Source: Canibacter zhuwentaonis (GTDB lineage Bacteria > Actinomycetota > Actinomycetes > Actinomycetales > Microbacteriaceae). Taken from it: a stretch of 64,000 bases of DNA. The notes under the pieces are model-generated. The model was not told the DNA's origin, did not search any database, and was given only the letters and a program-made list of their open reading frames with translations. The translations under genes were made by a program, and so were the position numbers. The first letter of the stretch is position 1; the number at the start of each line of letters is the position of its first letter. Below are positions 34,690 to 44,236 of the stretch, in pieces. The stretch lies in contig NZ_JAHDSZ010000001.1 of the NCBI RefSeq assembly GCF_018531145.1, positions 372,001-436,000 on the forward strand, read 5' to 3'.

Positions 34690-36348
34690 ATGAGTCGTTC
34701 AAGTTTTTCTCGCGCCAGCATAATGATTGCCGGGGGCACAATGCTCTCCCGGGTACTCGGGCTAATCCGCCAAATGCTTATGGTTTTTGCGATCGGGTCG
34801 CTCGGCTTCAGCGCGAACGCATACGTCACCGCTGGCAGAGTGCCCTACCTTATTTATACCCTTGTAATCTCGGGCGCGCTTACAGCGGTGCTCGTGCCGC
34901 AGATAACAAAAGCGGCAATGGCGAAAGATCGCGGGCAGGCATACATCCAAAAGCTGCTTACGGTCACAGTTGTTGCTGGCGCAGTTCTCACAATCGCCTG
35001 TGCGCTAATTGCGCCCGTGCTAATTGCTACGATGACCCCCGGCTGGAGCGCCGAGCACCGCCAGCTTGCGGTGTATTTTGCGCTCTGGCTTACCCCGCAG
35101 GTGTTCTTTTTTGCGCTCTACACGGTTGCTGGCGAGGTGCTCAATGCCCGCTCCCTGTTTGGTCCCTACGCCTGGACTCCGGCACTCAATAACGCCTTCC
35201 ATATTACCGGACTGCTAGTTTTCTGCTGGGTTTTTGGCTCCGATCCCGACGGCACCGCGAGCATGGCACGCTGGAATACGCTCGGGCAGTTTCTGGTGGC
35301 GGGCACTGCAACCCTGGGCGTTGCAAGCCAGGCACTGGTGCTGTTCCTATTCTTCAAGCGAGCGGATATTAAATTCCGCTTCGATTTCAACTGGCGAGGC
35401 GTGGGGCTTAGTGACGCCAGCAAAATTGCATCCTGGACTCTCGGATCCGTTGCTCTTGCGCAAATTCTCGGGCTCTATCAGGCCACCGCAATGAACCGCG
35501 CAAGCGCTTCTGAAATAGGTCTTGCCGCAAGCGAGTTCGCGCAGCTGATTTTTATTCTGCCGCACGCAATTATCGTGGTTTCAGTGGTTATGGCATCGTT
35601 CACGAGAATGAGCGAAAACGCAAACGCCGGTGATTTCACGGCGCTCAAACACGCGCTGTCACGCACGCTCACCCTCACAATCAGCAGCACGGCAATCTGC
35701 GCGGCGGTTTTAGCCGTGCTCTCCTTAGAAATCAGCCGGATTCTGCAACCCACCGCGCTGCCAAACACGGTTGCAAACGTGGCGCTGATGCTGTTTATAA
35801 CGGTGCTGGGACTCACTCCGTTCAGCACGCTGTACGTGCTCAACCGGGGATTTTTCGCGCTGAGCAACACCCGCACCCCGTTTTTCGTGAACCTCGTGCA
35901 CACAATTTGCACCGCTATTTTCACGGCCGCAACATTCCTCTGGCCAAGCAAATACACCGCAATCCTGATCACGCTCAGCTACGCCGTTTCTTGTGTCGCA
36001 CAGGCGGGCGCAACATTTATGCTACTGCGAGAACTAATCGGCTCAATCGGCGGCAGGGCGATCACGCACAATATCTGCAAAACCCTGGCAGCAACAGCCG
36101 TTAGCGTGATCTGCGGGCTGCTAACCCTGCTGGGAATGCGGCTGCGGCTATCTCCAGACACTATCCCAGCTGCCACAAACGAATACGATTTGAGCATACT
36201 GAGCACGGTTACTTTTACGCCCGCGCTTATCAGTGCAGGCGCGGTTACAGCCGTAATGTTTGCCAGCTACGCAGTAGCGCTGCTGGCGCTGCGGCATCCG
36301 CTCGCCACCGCCGCTAAAGAAAAAATAACGGCAAGATTTAAACGCTAG
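34690..36348 (+). CDS. murJ: Lipid II flippase MurJ/MviN
   Basis: 552 residues with about 14 membrane helices, family MviN/MurJ. The N-terminal motif SIMIAGGTMLSRVLGLIRQML is close to the family signature (first 20 positions match best). The protein moves lipid-linked peptidoglycan precursor across the membrane. No cytosolic pseudokinase domain is attached, unlike mycobacterial MviN. ATG 34690 is chosen because TATTCT ends 7 bases before it; TTG 34663 is the alternative. The stop codon overlaps that of RNase J (CTAG), so the two genes converge with shared 3' ends. Typical murJ sites elsewhere lie near trxB, so this location is unusual. Confidence 0.87.
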   Translation: MSRSSFSRASIMIAGGTMLSRVLGLIRQMLMVFAIGSLGFSANAYVTAGRVPYLIYTLVISGALTAVLVPQITKAAMAKDRGQAYIQKLLTVTVVAGAVLTIACALIAPVLIATMTPGWSAEHRQLAVYFALWLTPQVFFFALYTVAGEVLNARSLFGPYAWTPALNNAFHITGLLVFCWVFGSDPDGTASMARWNTLGQFLVAGTATLGVASQALVLFLFFKRADIKFRFDFNWRGVGLSDASKIASWTLGSVALAQILGLYQATAMNRASASEIGLAASEFAQLIFILPHAIIVVSVVMASFTRMSENANAGDFTALKHALSRTLTLTISSTAICAAVLAVLSLEISRILQPTALPNTVANVALMLFITVLGLTPFSTLYVLNRGFFALSNTRTPFFVNLVHTICTAIFTAATFLWPSKYTAILITLSYAVSCVAQAGATFMLLRELIGSIGGRAITHNICKTLAATAVSVICGLLTLLGMRLRLSPDTIPAATNEYDLSILSTVTFTPALISAGAVTAVMFASYAVALLALRHPLATAAKEKITARFKR

Positions 36349-38039
36349 TCGATTACAACAACAACCGGCATAATAACCGCCCTGCGCCTGAGCTTCATGC
36401 CTAGCCAGCGCCCGAGCACCTGACGCATCTGCTTTTGCAGCGCTTTTCTGTCGCGCTCCCCCGCAGCAAGCTCTTTTTCTAGCGCTTTAATAAGCTGCGG
36501 TTTAATCTCGTCAAACACGCGAGCCTCCTCAGCCACGCCGCGCGCGTGAATTTCCAGGCTATTAACAAGCTTGCCAGTTTTTGCCGAAACAACCGCAATG
36601 GCTGAAACAAAGCCCTCGCTGCCGAGCGTCATACGGGTTTGCAGGTCGTGTTCGGTTATTTTACCAACGCTCTTACCGTCAATGTACATTGATTCTGTTT
36701 CAATTTTGCCCACTATTTTTGCAACCCCGGCGCGCAAATCAACAACGCTACCGTTTTCGCAGATCAGTGCGCGCTCGGGCGAAATGCCCGTCTGGATGGC
36801 AAGGCTCGCATTTGCCACAAGGTGACGATATTCGCCATGAATTGGCATCACATTCTTGGGCTTAATAATGTTATAGCAGTAGAGCAGCTCACCGGCGGCA
36901 GCATGACCGGAAACGTGCACTTTTGCGTTGCCCTTGTGCACAACGTTGCAACCCATGCGCACAAGCCCGTCAATAACCCTAAACACCGCGTTTTCATTGC
37001 CCGGAATCAGGCTCGACGCCAGAATAACCGTGTCATCTTTGCCCGGCACAACACGGTGATCGCCCTTTACCATACGGCTTAAAACGGCCATCGGCTCGCC
37101 TTGCGAGCCAGTTGACATATAAACAAGATACTCGTCTGGCACATCCGCCGCCTGCGCCTCGCTAATTAGAATCCCCTTGGGAACTCGCAAATAGCCCAGA
37201 TCGGCGGCAATTTTCATGTTTCGCACCATCGACCTGCCCAGCAGCACAACCTGCCGATCGTTTGCTTGCGCCGCGTCTAGCACCTGCTGCACCCGGTGCA
37301 CGTGGCTTGAGAAGCTGACCACAATAACCTTACCAATAGTGCGCGAAACAACCTGCTCAAGAACCGGCCCGATTTCTTTTTCAAGCGGGGTAAAGCCCGG
37401 CACATCGGCGTTGGTGCTGTCCGCCTGGAATAGATCGACTCCCTCCTCGCCGAGCTTTGCAAAAGCGCGCAGATCCGTGATCCGCCCGTCCAGCGGCAAC
37501 TGGTCCATCTTAAAGTCGCCGGTGGCAAGCACAAGCCCCGCAACCGTGCGGATCGCCACTGCAAGCGCGTCAGGAATTGAATGGTTAACCGCAACAAATT
37601 CAAGCTCAAAACCGGCGAGCTTCGTGGTTTCTCCCGCGGCAACAACGTGCATTTTTGGCGTTAGTCGGTGCTCTTTACACTTTGCCTGCAGCAGAGCCAG
37701 TGTTAGCTGCGAGCCGTAGAGAGGAATATCCTGTCGCATTTTCAGCAAATACGGCACCCCGCCAATATGGTCTTCGTGCCCGTGCGTCAGCACAATGCCA
37801 ACGATATCGTTAAGCCTGTCTTCAAGCTTTGCAATATCTGGCAGAATCAGGTCAATGCCGGGCTGCTCTTCTTCAGGAAACAGCACCCCGCAGTCTACTA
37901 TCAAGATTTTACCGTTCAGCTCGTACACGGTCATGTTACGACCAACCTCACCGAGACCGCCGAGCGGATACGTGCGCAGGGTGTTTTTGGTAAGCTTCGG
38001 CGGAATGCCGTTATTCTTTTCGGTTGCTATGTTTAACAC
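36345..38039 (-). CDS. rnj: Ribonuclease J
   Basis: 564-residue metallo-beta-lactamase/beta-CASP ribonuclease for mRNA decay and rRNA maturation. The metal site HGHEDHIGG is intact, preceded by GGLGEVGRNMTVYE and LIVDCGVLFPEEEQPG. The beta-CASP region carries SFSSHVHRVQQ, STGSQGEPMAVLSRM and, near the C-terminal third, HVSGHAAAGEL. GTG start with AGGAG upstream at a 10-base spacing. In relatives dapA lies just upstream; here a 116-base spacer and dfrA do instead. Confidence 0.95.
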   Translation of the reverse strand: MLNIATEKNNGIPPKLTKNTLRTYPLGGLGEVGRNMTVYELNGKILIVDCGVLFPEEEQPGIDLILPDIAKLEDRLNDIVGIVLTHGHEDHIGGVPYLLKMRQDIPLYGSQLTLALLQAKCKEHRLTPKMHVVAAGETTKLAGFELEFVAVNHSIPDALAVAIRTVAGLVLATGDFKMDQLPLDGRITDLRAFAKLGEEGVDLFQADSTNADVPGFTPLEKEIGPVLEQVVSRTIGKVIVVSFSSHVHRVQQVLDAAQANDRQVVLLGRSMVRNMKIAADLGYLRVPKGILISEAQAADVPDEYLVYMSTGSQGEPMAVLSRMVKGDHRVVPGKDDTVILASSLIPGNENAVFRVIDGLVRMGCNVVHKGNAKVHVSGHAAAGELLYCYNIIKPKNVMPIHGEYRHLVANASLAIQTGISPERALICENGSVVDLRAGVAKIVGKIETESMYIDGKSVGKITEHDLQTRMTLGSEGFVSAIAVVSAKTGKLVNSLEIHARGVAEEARVFDEIKPQLIKALEKELAAGERDRKALQKQMRQVLGRWLGMKLRRRAVIMPVVVVID

Positions 38040-38155
38040 AGTTAATTTTCTCCTACTGTTTTCTTTCTGTTGCTGCGCAAACTATTAGCTTCATAAACAG
38101 TTACTGTTTCTAATTAGCTGCGACTTTTAAGTCATAAACCTTGTGATCTGTCAAG

Positions 38156-38833
38156 CTATTTTCTACGCCAGAGCGTAAACACGCAGGCGGCATCATTAGC
38201 CGCCTGCGCAAATGCCAGTTGCGACCAGCTGCCATCTAGCTCAGGCGCGTATGTATCCGCACCGTCAATCTCCAGTCGCAACTGGGTTAGCGCCGCAATA
38301 TCACAGCGCTCAAGCACGTCTTTATACAGTTTACCACCGCCTATTATCCAGGTTGGCACATCTGCGCTTAAACGCAAGGCTGTGGCGAGTGACTTAACCG
38401 TTATAGCGCCCGGAAAATCCGCCTGCTCGCGGCCAGTTAGCACGTAATTATCGCGCTCTGGCAGCGGACGATATGCTGCGGGCAGAGATTCCCAGGTGCG
38501 CCGCCCCATAATCACCGCAGTGTTTTTTGTGAGCTTTGAAAACCAGCGCAGGTCGGCGGGCACGTGCCAGGGCATCTGACCGCCGCGCCCGATTGCACCA
38601 CCGCCGGGAGTTTCACGCCACGATGCTGCTACCCCAGCAGCCTGCGCCCAAATCGCGCCAAGACCACGACCGAGCTCGCACCTGATTAACTCTGCCAGAT
38701 CTGCGCTGCTGTGCTCCGGAATATTTGCCACCAGATCGCGGCGGATCGAGCCGCCAAGCTCTAAGCTGTTATGACTCGGGGCATTTAACCCCGAGCCGGT
38801 TGCATCCGCCACAGAAAACCCAGAACCCACCAT
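38156..38833 (-). CDS. dfrA: Dihydrofolate reductase with N-terminal extension
   Basis: Regenerates tetrahydrofolate used by thymidylate synthase. The DHFR core begins at LGAIWAQAAGV (about residue 58) and contains AIGRGGQMPWHVPADLRW with the catalytic acid, VIMGRRTWESLP, and WIIGGGKLYKDVL. The first ~57 residues (SVADATGSGLNAPSHNSLEL region) are not part of the fold. They may be a genuine extension, or translation may start further in, although no good internal start is obvious. A small insertion follows the first strand (ASWRETPGGG). It begins three bases after thyA, forming the classic thyA-dfrA pair. Confidence 0.9.
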   Translation of the reverse strand: MVGSGFSVADATGSGLNAPSHNSLELGGSIRRDLVANIPEHSSADLAELIRCELGRGLGAIWAQAAGVAASWRETPGGGAIGRGGQMPWHVPADLRWFSKLTKNTAVIMGRRTWESLPAAYRPLPERDNYVLTGREQADFPGAITVKSLATALRLSADVPTWIIGGGKLYKDVLERCDIAALTQLRLEIDGADTYAPELDGSWSQLAFAQAANDAACVFTLWRRK

Positions 38834-38836
38834 AGC

Positions 38837-39649
38837 TTAAACCGCAACAGGAGCTTTAATAGCGTCGTGGTGTTTATAACCAACAAGCTCAAAATCAGTG
38901 TATTCGTAATCAAAAATGCTGTCTCTGAGAGTTATTTTAAGCTGCGGATACGGATACGGCTCGCGCGCCAGCTGGGTTTTCACCTGCTCAATATGGTTAT
39001 TGTAAATGTGGCAGTCGCCACCCGTCCAGACAAACTCGCCCGACTCAAGCCCGATTTGCTGCGCCAGCATTAGAGTCAGCAGCGCATAGCTTGCGATATT
39101 AAAGGGAACCCCGAGAAACATATCGGCTGAGCGCTGGTACAGCTGGCACGAGAGCTTGCCAGCTGCAACGTAGAACTGAAAAAAAGCGTGACACGGAGCC
39201 AGCGCCATGCTGTCCAGATCCGCCACATTCCAGGCGCTCACAATGTGCCTGCGCGAGTTTGGATCCTGCCGCAGGCTCTCAACGAGCTTTGCGATCTGGT
39301 CGATGCTGCCGCCGTTGGGAGTTGGCCAGCTGCGCCACTGCACCCCGTACACTGGCCCGAGCTCGCCACTCGCATCGGCCCACTCGTTCCAGATGGTAAC
39401 GCCGTTATCGGTCAGAAACCGGGTGTTGCTGTGACCCTTCAAAAACCACAGCAACTCCACGGCAACCGACTTAAAATGCACCCGCTTAGTTGTTATCAGC
39501 GGGAAACTCTCTGCCAAATCGAAGCGGATCTGCCTGCCAAAGACGCTGCGCGTGCCGGTGTTGGTGCGATCCGCCTTTAGAACCCCGGTTTCTAAAACCT
39601 CGCGTAACAGATCTTCGTACGGAGTGTTTATGCTGTGGTGTTCTGTCAT
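38837..39649 (-). CDS. thyA: Thymidylate synthase
   Basis: Methylates dUMP to dTMP using methylene-tetrahydrofolate. From ATG 39649 ([13 protein letters not shown]), preceded by GAGGGAAG, it has 270 residues. The catalytic cysteine is in [11 protein letters not shown], the folate/nucleotide motif reads [20 protein letters not shown], and [11 protein letters not shown] binds dUMP. A GTG at 39661 would add four residues. Downstream partner dfrA recycles the dihydrofolate produced. Confidence 0.96.
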   Translation of the reverse strand: MTEHHSINTPYEDLLREVLETGVLKADRTNTGTRSVFGRQIRFDLAESFPLITTKRVHFKSVAVELLWFLKGHSNTRFLTDNGVTIWNEWADASGELGPVYGVQWRSWPTPNGGSIDQIAKLVESLRQDPNSRRHIVSAWNVADLDSMALAPCHAFFQFYVAAGKLSCQLYQRSADMFLGVPFNIASYALLTLMLAQQIGLESGEFVWTGGDCHIYNNHIEQVKTQLAREPYPYPQLKITLRDSIFDYEYTDFELVGYKHHDAIKAPVAV

Positions 39650-39690
39650 GGCTTCCCTCACTAAATAAGGCGGCAGGTATTCTTACAATT

Positions 39691-40380
39691 TTACCGCCTC
39701 AACAGTTTACGTGCCAGCGCATTACCGAGCTGTTGCACAATTTGCACGATCAGAATTACCGCGAGCACTGCCGCCCAGGTAACCCACGGGTTAAACTGGC
39801 GGTAGCCGTGCTGCAGGGCGAAGTTGCCAAGACCGCCGCTGCCGATTAGCCCGGCCATCGCGGTCATATCGATCACCGCGATAATGGCAAAGGTGTAGCC
39901 GAGCACGAGCGAGCCCAGCGCCTCGGGAATTAGCACCGTGAAAATAATTCGCAGCGGGCTTGCGCCCAGCGCTCTGGCGGCCTCAATCGTGCCGCTAGGA
40001 ACCGTGAGCAGGTTCTGCTCAACAAGCCTGCCGATGCCAAAGGCGCACGCGAACACGAGCGAGAAAATAAGCGCCTTATCGCCTATTCCCACACCCACGA
40101 TAACGCGCGCAAGAGGCTGCAACAGAGCGATCAAAATAATAAACGGGATCGGTCTAAAAAAGTTCACAATAAAGTTCATAAGCGCGTACACCGTGCGGTT
40201 TTCGAGCACCGCTCCCCGCCTGGTAACAGTCAGCACAACGCCTATTAGCAAACCAAAAATGCCGCCCAGAATCATCGCAACACTCACGTAGTGCAGTGTT
40301 TGCAAAACCGCTTCAATAAACTTTCCTGAGTTTACAAGCTCAAGCAGCGTGTCTAATTTTTCTGATGTTATAAGAATCAT
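39691..40380 (-). CDS. metI: Methionine ABC transporter permease
   Basis: 229-residue membrane permease of the MetNIQ importer. Five to six helices; the coupling EAA-type loop reads EAARALGASPLRIIFTVLIP. The C-terminal part (VIDMTAMAGLIGSGGLGNFA) is characteristic of MetI. Its ATG overlaps the metN stop by one base (TAATG). A weak hairpin (AGGCGG/CCGCCT, 39668-39699) spans its end before thyA and may reduce read-through. Confidence 0.93.
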   Translation of the reverse strand: MILITSEKLDTLLELVNSGKFIEAVLQTLHYVSVAMILGGIFGLLIGVVLTVTRRGAVLENRTVYALMNFIVNFFRPIPFIILIALLQPLARVIVGVGIGDKALIFSLVFACAFGIGRLVEQNLLTVPSGTIEAARALGASPLRIIFTVLIPEALGSLVLGYTFAIIAVIDMTAMAGLIGSGGLGNFALQHGYRQFNPWVTWAAVLAVILIVQIVQQLGNALARKLLRR

Positions 40381-41423
40381 TACGCCAGCACCTCCAACTC
40401 TGTGACCTTGTGAAGAGCTGCAATTGCGCTCTTAACAGAGTCTGTTTCACCTATTAGCTCGAGCATTAATTTGCCAAAACTACGCTCGCCAACGCTCGTA
40501 ATTCCGCCGTGTACAATACTCACACCCACCCCGAGCTCTGCTAGCACGTTAAACACAAGGGGTTGATCAACGTCACCGTCGCGCATTGTGACGGTGACGA
40601 GTTTGCCACGGTGTTTTTCTTTTAACAGCTCTATGTGTTTTTGATCGGGGGTTGTTGGCATCGCCGTTGCAACAAAACGTTTTGTTGTGTAACTTTTCGC
40701 GTTTGCAAAAACGTCAAAAACGTTACCCTGCTCAATAATTCTGCCCTGCTCCATAACCGTAACCCGGTGCGCGATTTCACGCACAACTTCCATTTCGTGC
40801 GTCACCAGAATAATCGTCACCCCAAACTCGCGATTAACCCTCGCCAGCAGACGCAGCACATCCTGGCTGGTTTCCGGATCCAGCGCGCTGGTAGCCTCAT
40901 CCGCCAGTAAAACCTCGGGATTTGTGGCCAGTGCGCGCGCAATGCCGACGCGCTGTTTCTGCCCGCCCGAAAGCTGCTCGGTATAAGTGTCAATTTTATC
41001 GGCGAGACCCACGAACTCGAGCATTTCAAGCGCTTTTAAGCGGCGAGCTTTCACGTTTAGCCTGTTTCTGCTATCGGTTGTGAGCGGATACTCAACATTT
41101 TTGCCGACCGTTTTTGAATGAAACAGGTTGAACTGTTGAAATATCATGCCGATATTGTGGCGCTCCTGCCGCAGCTCGGACTCTTTCATGGTGACGATAT
41201 TTGCGCTGTCACCGACCGTGATGAAGCCGCTGTCGGCGCGTTCCAGCCCATTAATAAGACGCAGCAGCGTTGATTTGCCAGCTCCTGAATAGCCGATAAT
41301 CGCGTGAATCTCACCCGCCGCAATATCAATGCTCACGTTGTCAACAGCGGGGGTTTTCTCGCCCGCCCGATTTTTATTTTCCCCGTATGTTTTTGAAACA
41401 TCGGATATCACAACTCGTGACAT
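40380..41423 (-). CDS. metN: Methionine ABC transporter ATP-binding protein
   Basis: 347 residues: an ABC ATPase with a C-terminal NIL regulatory domain that senses methionine. Walker A GYSGAGKSTLLRL, Q-loop IFQQFNLF, signature LSGGQKQRVGIARAL, Walker B VLLADEATSALD and switch HEME (VTHEMEVV) are present. From about residue 270 the NIL domain is visible (GDVDQPLVFNVLAELGVGV). It powers uptake through MetI. Separated from metQ by a terminator-like hairpin. Confidence 0.95.
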   Translation of the reverse strand: MSRVVISDVSKTYGENKNRAGEKTPAVDNVSIDIAAGEIHAIIGYSGAGKSTLLRLINGLERADSGFITVGDSANIVTMKESELRQERHNIGMIFQQFNLFHSKTVGKNVEYPLTTDSRNRLNVKARRLKALEMLEFVGLADKIDTYTEQLSGGQKQRVGIARALATNPEVLLADEATSALDPETSQDVLRLLARVNREFGVTIILVTHEMEVVREIAHRVTVMEQGRIIEQGNVFDVFANAKSYTTKRFVATAMPTTPDQKHIELLKEKHRGKLVTVTMRDGDVDQPLVFNVLAELGVGVSIVHGGITSVGERSFGKLMLELIGETDSVKSAIAALHKVTELEVLA

Positions 41424-41461
41424 TTATTTACTCTCTGCTCTAAACTCGCTCAAAAAACAGG

Positions 41462-41491
41462 GCGGGCGGCAGTAAGACAGCTCCCGCCCGC
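41462..41491 (-). terminator. Hairpin with T-run between metQ and metN
   Basis: Perfect 8-base stem GCGGGCGG/CCGCCCGC with a 14-base loop, followed on the minus strand by CCTGTTTTTT. It would lower expression of the ATPase and permease relative to the binding protein. Confidence 0.75.
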
Positions 41492-41500
41492 AATTTTTAG

Positions 41501-42415
41501 TTAGGATTTTTTATTGCGAATATCCTGCTGTACTTTTTTCAAAGACTCGCGCAGCTCGCTAGCAGGCACCTTCAAGGTCACAGCGCTACCGTCGGAGGCT
41601 TTCAAAAGTTCCTCCTGCACCTCTTTACTGTTTTGATAGATCTCAACGAGTTTTTTGTAGGTTGGGTTGTCGGCGTCTTGAGCCCGCGCGGTGAAGTGAT
41701 TCACGTACGGCAACGCGCTCGGGTCGCTCGGATCATCGCCAAACAGTGCGTCATCAAATTTAAGACCTGCTTTAGCAACAAAGTCATTGTTGATAACAGC
41801 GCCGGCAAGATCGTTTAACGAGCTCGCTGTTAGGGTTGCGTCAATCTCGCGCACCTTTACCTTAGACTCTTCTTTAAGAATATCGTCAAGGTTGGAGAAA
41901 ATACTGCCGCCGTTTTTAAGCTTCAAAAGTTTCGCCTGCTGCAGCACAAGTAGCGCACGCGCCCTGTTTGACTCGTCGTTAGGGATTGCGATTTCACCGC
42001 CGGCTGGAATCTCAGCGACGCTCTTATACTTTGTAGAATACAGCGAAAGCGGGAAAATCGCTGTTGAACCAATCGGCACCAGCGTGTCGTTAGCAGACTC
42101 GTTGTAGGCTGCCAGGTAAGCATTGTGCTGGAACTGGTTCAGGTCAATTTCGCCCGCGCTCAAAGCCGGGTTTGGCTGATTGTAGTCGCTGAAATCAACC
42201 AGCTTAACTTCGATGCCCTCTTTTTTAGCGGCATCAATGAACTTTTGCCAGTGCGGATCGCTCGCACCGACGGTGCCTATTTTCACCGTTTTTGTTGCGC
42301 TCTCATTACTGCCAGCGCCTTCAGATTTCGCATCGTTTGTGCCCGAGCATCCGCTCAAAACCAGTGCGCACACAGCAGCCGCAGCTGTTAGGCCGATTAC
42401 TTTTTTGAATCCCAT
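41501..42415 (-). CDS. metQ: Methionine-binding lipoprotein
   Basis: 304-residue substrate-binding lipoprotein of the NlpA/MetQ family. Signal peptide 1-22 with lipobox VLSGC, so it is anchored in the outer face of the membrane. The family sequence is clear: GTVGASDPHWQKFIDAAKKE, then DFSDYNQPNPALSAGEIDLN and FQHNAYL. GGAG precedes the ATG. Upstream are 187 bases with a CCCC-TGATTTA-GGGG hairpin and a repeated GTGTTAC, but no SAM riboswitch. Confidence 0.94.
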   Translation of the reverse strand: MGFKKVIGLTAAAAVCALVLSGCSGTNDAKSEGAGSNESATKTVKIGTVGASDPHWQKFIDAAKKEGIEVKLVDFSDYNQPNPALSAGEIDLNQFQHNAYLAAYNESANDTLVPIGSTAIFPLSLYSTKYKSVAEIPAGGEIAIPNDESNRARALLVLQQAKLLKLKNGGSIFSNLDDILKEESKVKVREIDATLTASSLNDLAGAVINNDFVAKAGLKFDDALFGDDPSDPSALPYVNHFTARAQDADNPTYKKLVEIYQNSKEVQEELLKASDGSAVTLKVPASELRESLKKVQQDIRNKKS

Positions 42416-42602
42416 TTTTAACTCCTGTTAAACCGTTTTCCCCCTAAATCAGGGGCTTGTAACAATTATGAACGAGGTTTATTCAAGAGTCATAATTTTC
42501 TGTAACACTGCGTAACACTTCGCCGCCAGCGTTAACTCTCCAGCACGATTGCAGAGATATATTACAGCTACCACCAACGGCCTAATTCTTATAGAATAAG
42601 TG

Positions 42603-43445
42603 CTACATACGTTCCTCAAAATATTTCAGAACATTATCAACCTGTTTTTGCTCAATATTTTTGACGAAGTTTTCCATGTAAGACCAGTTAGAGTCACCGT
42701 TTTTGTCTATAGGAAGCATTATTTTTTGACGCTTAATTCTTGTTTGGCTGAATTTATACCCGTATCCATATTTTGAATCAGATCTATTCTCAATTGATGT
42801 TTTCAAGAATAATCCCACTTCCTTATTTATACGGCGATTATCTTTTCCACGTATTTTTTCAACATGATCTGTTGCGATGAAATCACTTCCTTGATATGAA
42901 ACATAACCTATTGTTGCACTATCAACCGTTAGAACCCCACCTTTTTCTGTAGGTAAATTATCATAAAATCCCTCTAATCCGTTATTTGTAGCTGCGCAAG
43001 TTATTCTCGGTATCAGTCCATTTTTATTCAGCTTAGACGGATGTGTGGTAATTGTGCCACGAACTTCAAAAACACCGTCAACTCCACCAATAAAAAATTC
43101 TCCCCATTCAACGTCTGTGAGCATTTCAGGACAAAGAAACAAATCGAGCAGTCTCTTTTCATAGTATCCCTTCAACTCCTGTCGTTGTTTATTTTTTCTT
43201 TCTCTAATGTATTCTTGCATGAAATGCCAGTTGGGGTGACCGTCTTTGTATGCGGGAAGCATAATCTTATCTCTTGCCAGCCTATTTACTCTGAGTTGTT
43301 TCCCGTATGAATATTTACAACTTAGCACATTCAATCTTGAAGTAAGGAACAAATAAATTTCATCACTAAATACGCCATTTTGTAAAACAGTTATATTATC
43401 GTCGCACTTAAACTCGCCTTTTTGAAAAAATGCATTTCCGAACAT
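42603..43445 (-). pseudogene. Specificity-subunit remnant (HsdS / type IIG S-like)
   Basis: 280 residues resembling the specificity module of type I or BcgI-like R-M systems. The first part is the end of one target-recognition domain (GNAFFQKGEFKCDDN, KYSYGKQLRVNRL, IMLPAYKDGHPNWHFMQ) and its coiled coil. A second domain follows (GTITTHPSKLNKNGLIPR, TDHVEKIRG, IMLPIDKNGDSNWSYM). The beginning of the first domain and any methyltransferase are missing. It is strongly AT-rich. Directly upstream is the start of the partner enzyme gene, so this is the 3' end of a locus with a large internal deletion. It may still be translated. Confidence 0.78.
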
Positions 43446-43453
43446 ATCAATAG

Positions 43454-43558
43454 TTATAGCTTTATTATGCTACTTCCCTGTGCCGAAAAGTCGCTCAAAC
43501 CAACGCTCTTCAGCATATCCCACACTAAAAGATCTGTCGTCTTCTCTTTTTTAGGCAT
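43454..43558 (-). pseudogene. N-terminal stub of an R-M methyltransferase/nuclease gene
   Basis: 34 codons beginning MPKKEKTTDLLVWDMLKSVG and ending SAQGSSIIKL before TAA. This resembles the first residues of N6-adenine methylases with an N-terminal nuclease region, where (D/S)AQGSxI leads into the nuclease core. The stop comes at the point where the rest is missing. It lies 8 bases before the specificity remnant. GGGGAGCG upstream may be its old ribosome-binding site. Family assignment rests on a short match. Confidence 0.55.
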
Positions 43559-43633
43559 ACCGCGCTCCCCTCAATAGCTCCCGGTGGTTTTAATGTCAAC
43601 TCAAACACAACCCCGTTTACTACAGACACCCGA

Positions 43634-44236
43634 TTAACTACCAATTATATCTGACTTAATCTCAATGGCGCGGCGGATCGCACTGCGTGCCGCGGCATAC
43701 TCGCCCGCGGCGCGCAACACAATGCCGTAGCGCTGCTGCGCCTGCCAGTTATCGGGCTGCTGCTGCGCTATTTCGCGCAACTCTGGCAGCGCCGCCAGCG
43801 CGTCCGCGCGATTGACGCGCCCGCTGTTATCGACGCGAATCTGCAGATCCACAACCCCGCCCTGCGCGTCCAGCTCTGCTGACAGTTTGCTTGCCCGGTA
43901 GCCGAATTTCAGCTCCTGATACAGCCCCCACAGCGCGATCAGGCTCAGCACGGCAAGACCCGCGGACATCAGCACCCCGACAATACTGCCCGAGCTGGAC
44001 AGCACAACCGTACGGTACAGCACACCGCCTATATAAACGAGCAAAAGCACCGCCATTATTGGCACAGCGGCAAATTTAAGGCGGTGTTGGCGCGGTTGTG
44101 CAGCCAGCCCGCTGTTTTTAGCCCTCGCGTCAGCTATGCCCGAATTTGCACTCTCAGAGCTGGTTGCCGGCAGTTTTGTAACCTGCGGATCGGTTGCCCC
44201 CGGGGTTGCAAACTCCCCTTCAGCATTGCGCGACAC
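43634..44236 (-). CDS. Membrane protein with C-terminal TPR-like segment
   Basis: 200 residues, not recognised as a named family. A Ser/Ala-rich cytoplasmic tail (1-52) is followed by two membrane helices at about 55-75 and 82-105. The last 70 residues look like tetratricopeptide-type helices (ADALAALPELREIAQQQ, WQAQQRYGIVLRAAGEYAA, RSAIRRAIEIK). GTG start overlaps the M16 peptidase stop by one base (TAGTG), so both are co-translated. In relatives a gene of this type lies close to dapB, which is absent here. Confidence 0.7.
   Translation of the reverse strand: MSRNAEGEFATPGATDPQVTKLPATSSESANSGIADARAKNSGLAAQPRQHRLKFAAVPIMAVLLLVYIGGVLYRTVVLSSSGSIVGVLMSAGLAVLSLIALWGLYQELKFGYRASKLSAELDAQGGVVDLQIRVDNSGRVNRADALAALPELREIAQQQPDNWQAQQRYGIVLRAAGEYAAARSAIRRAIEIKSDIIGS

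Noticed and set aside
42416-42602. SAM riboswitch upstream of metQ
   Set aside because: No SAM-I or SAM-II core motifs can be seen; only a short CCCC/GGGG hairpin and a repeated GTGTTAC.
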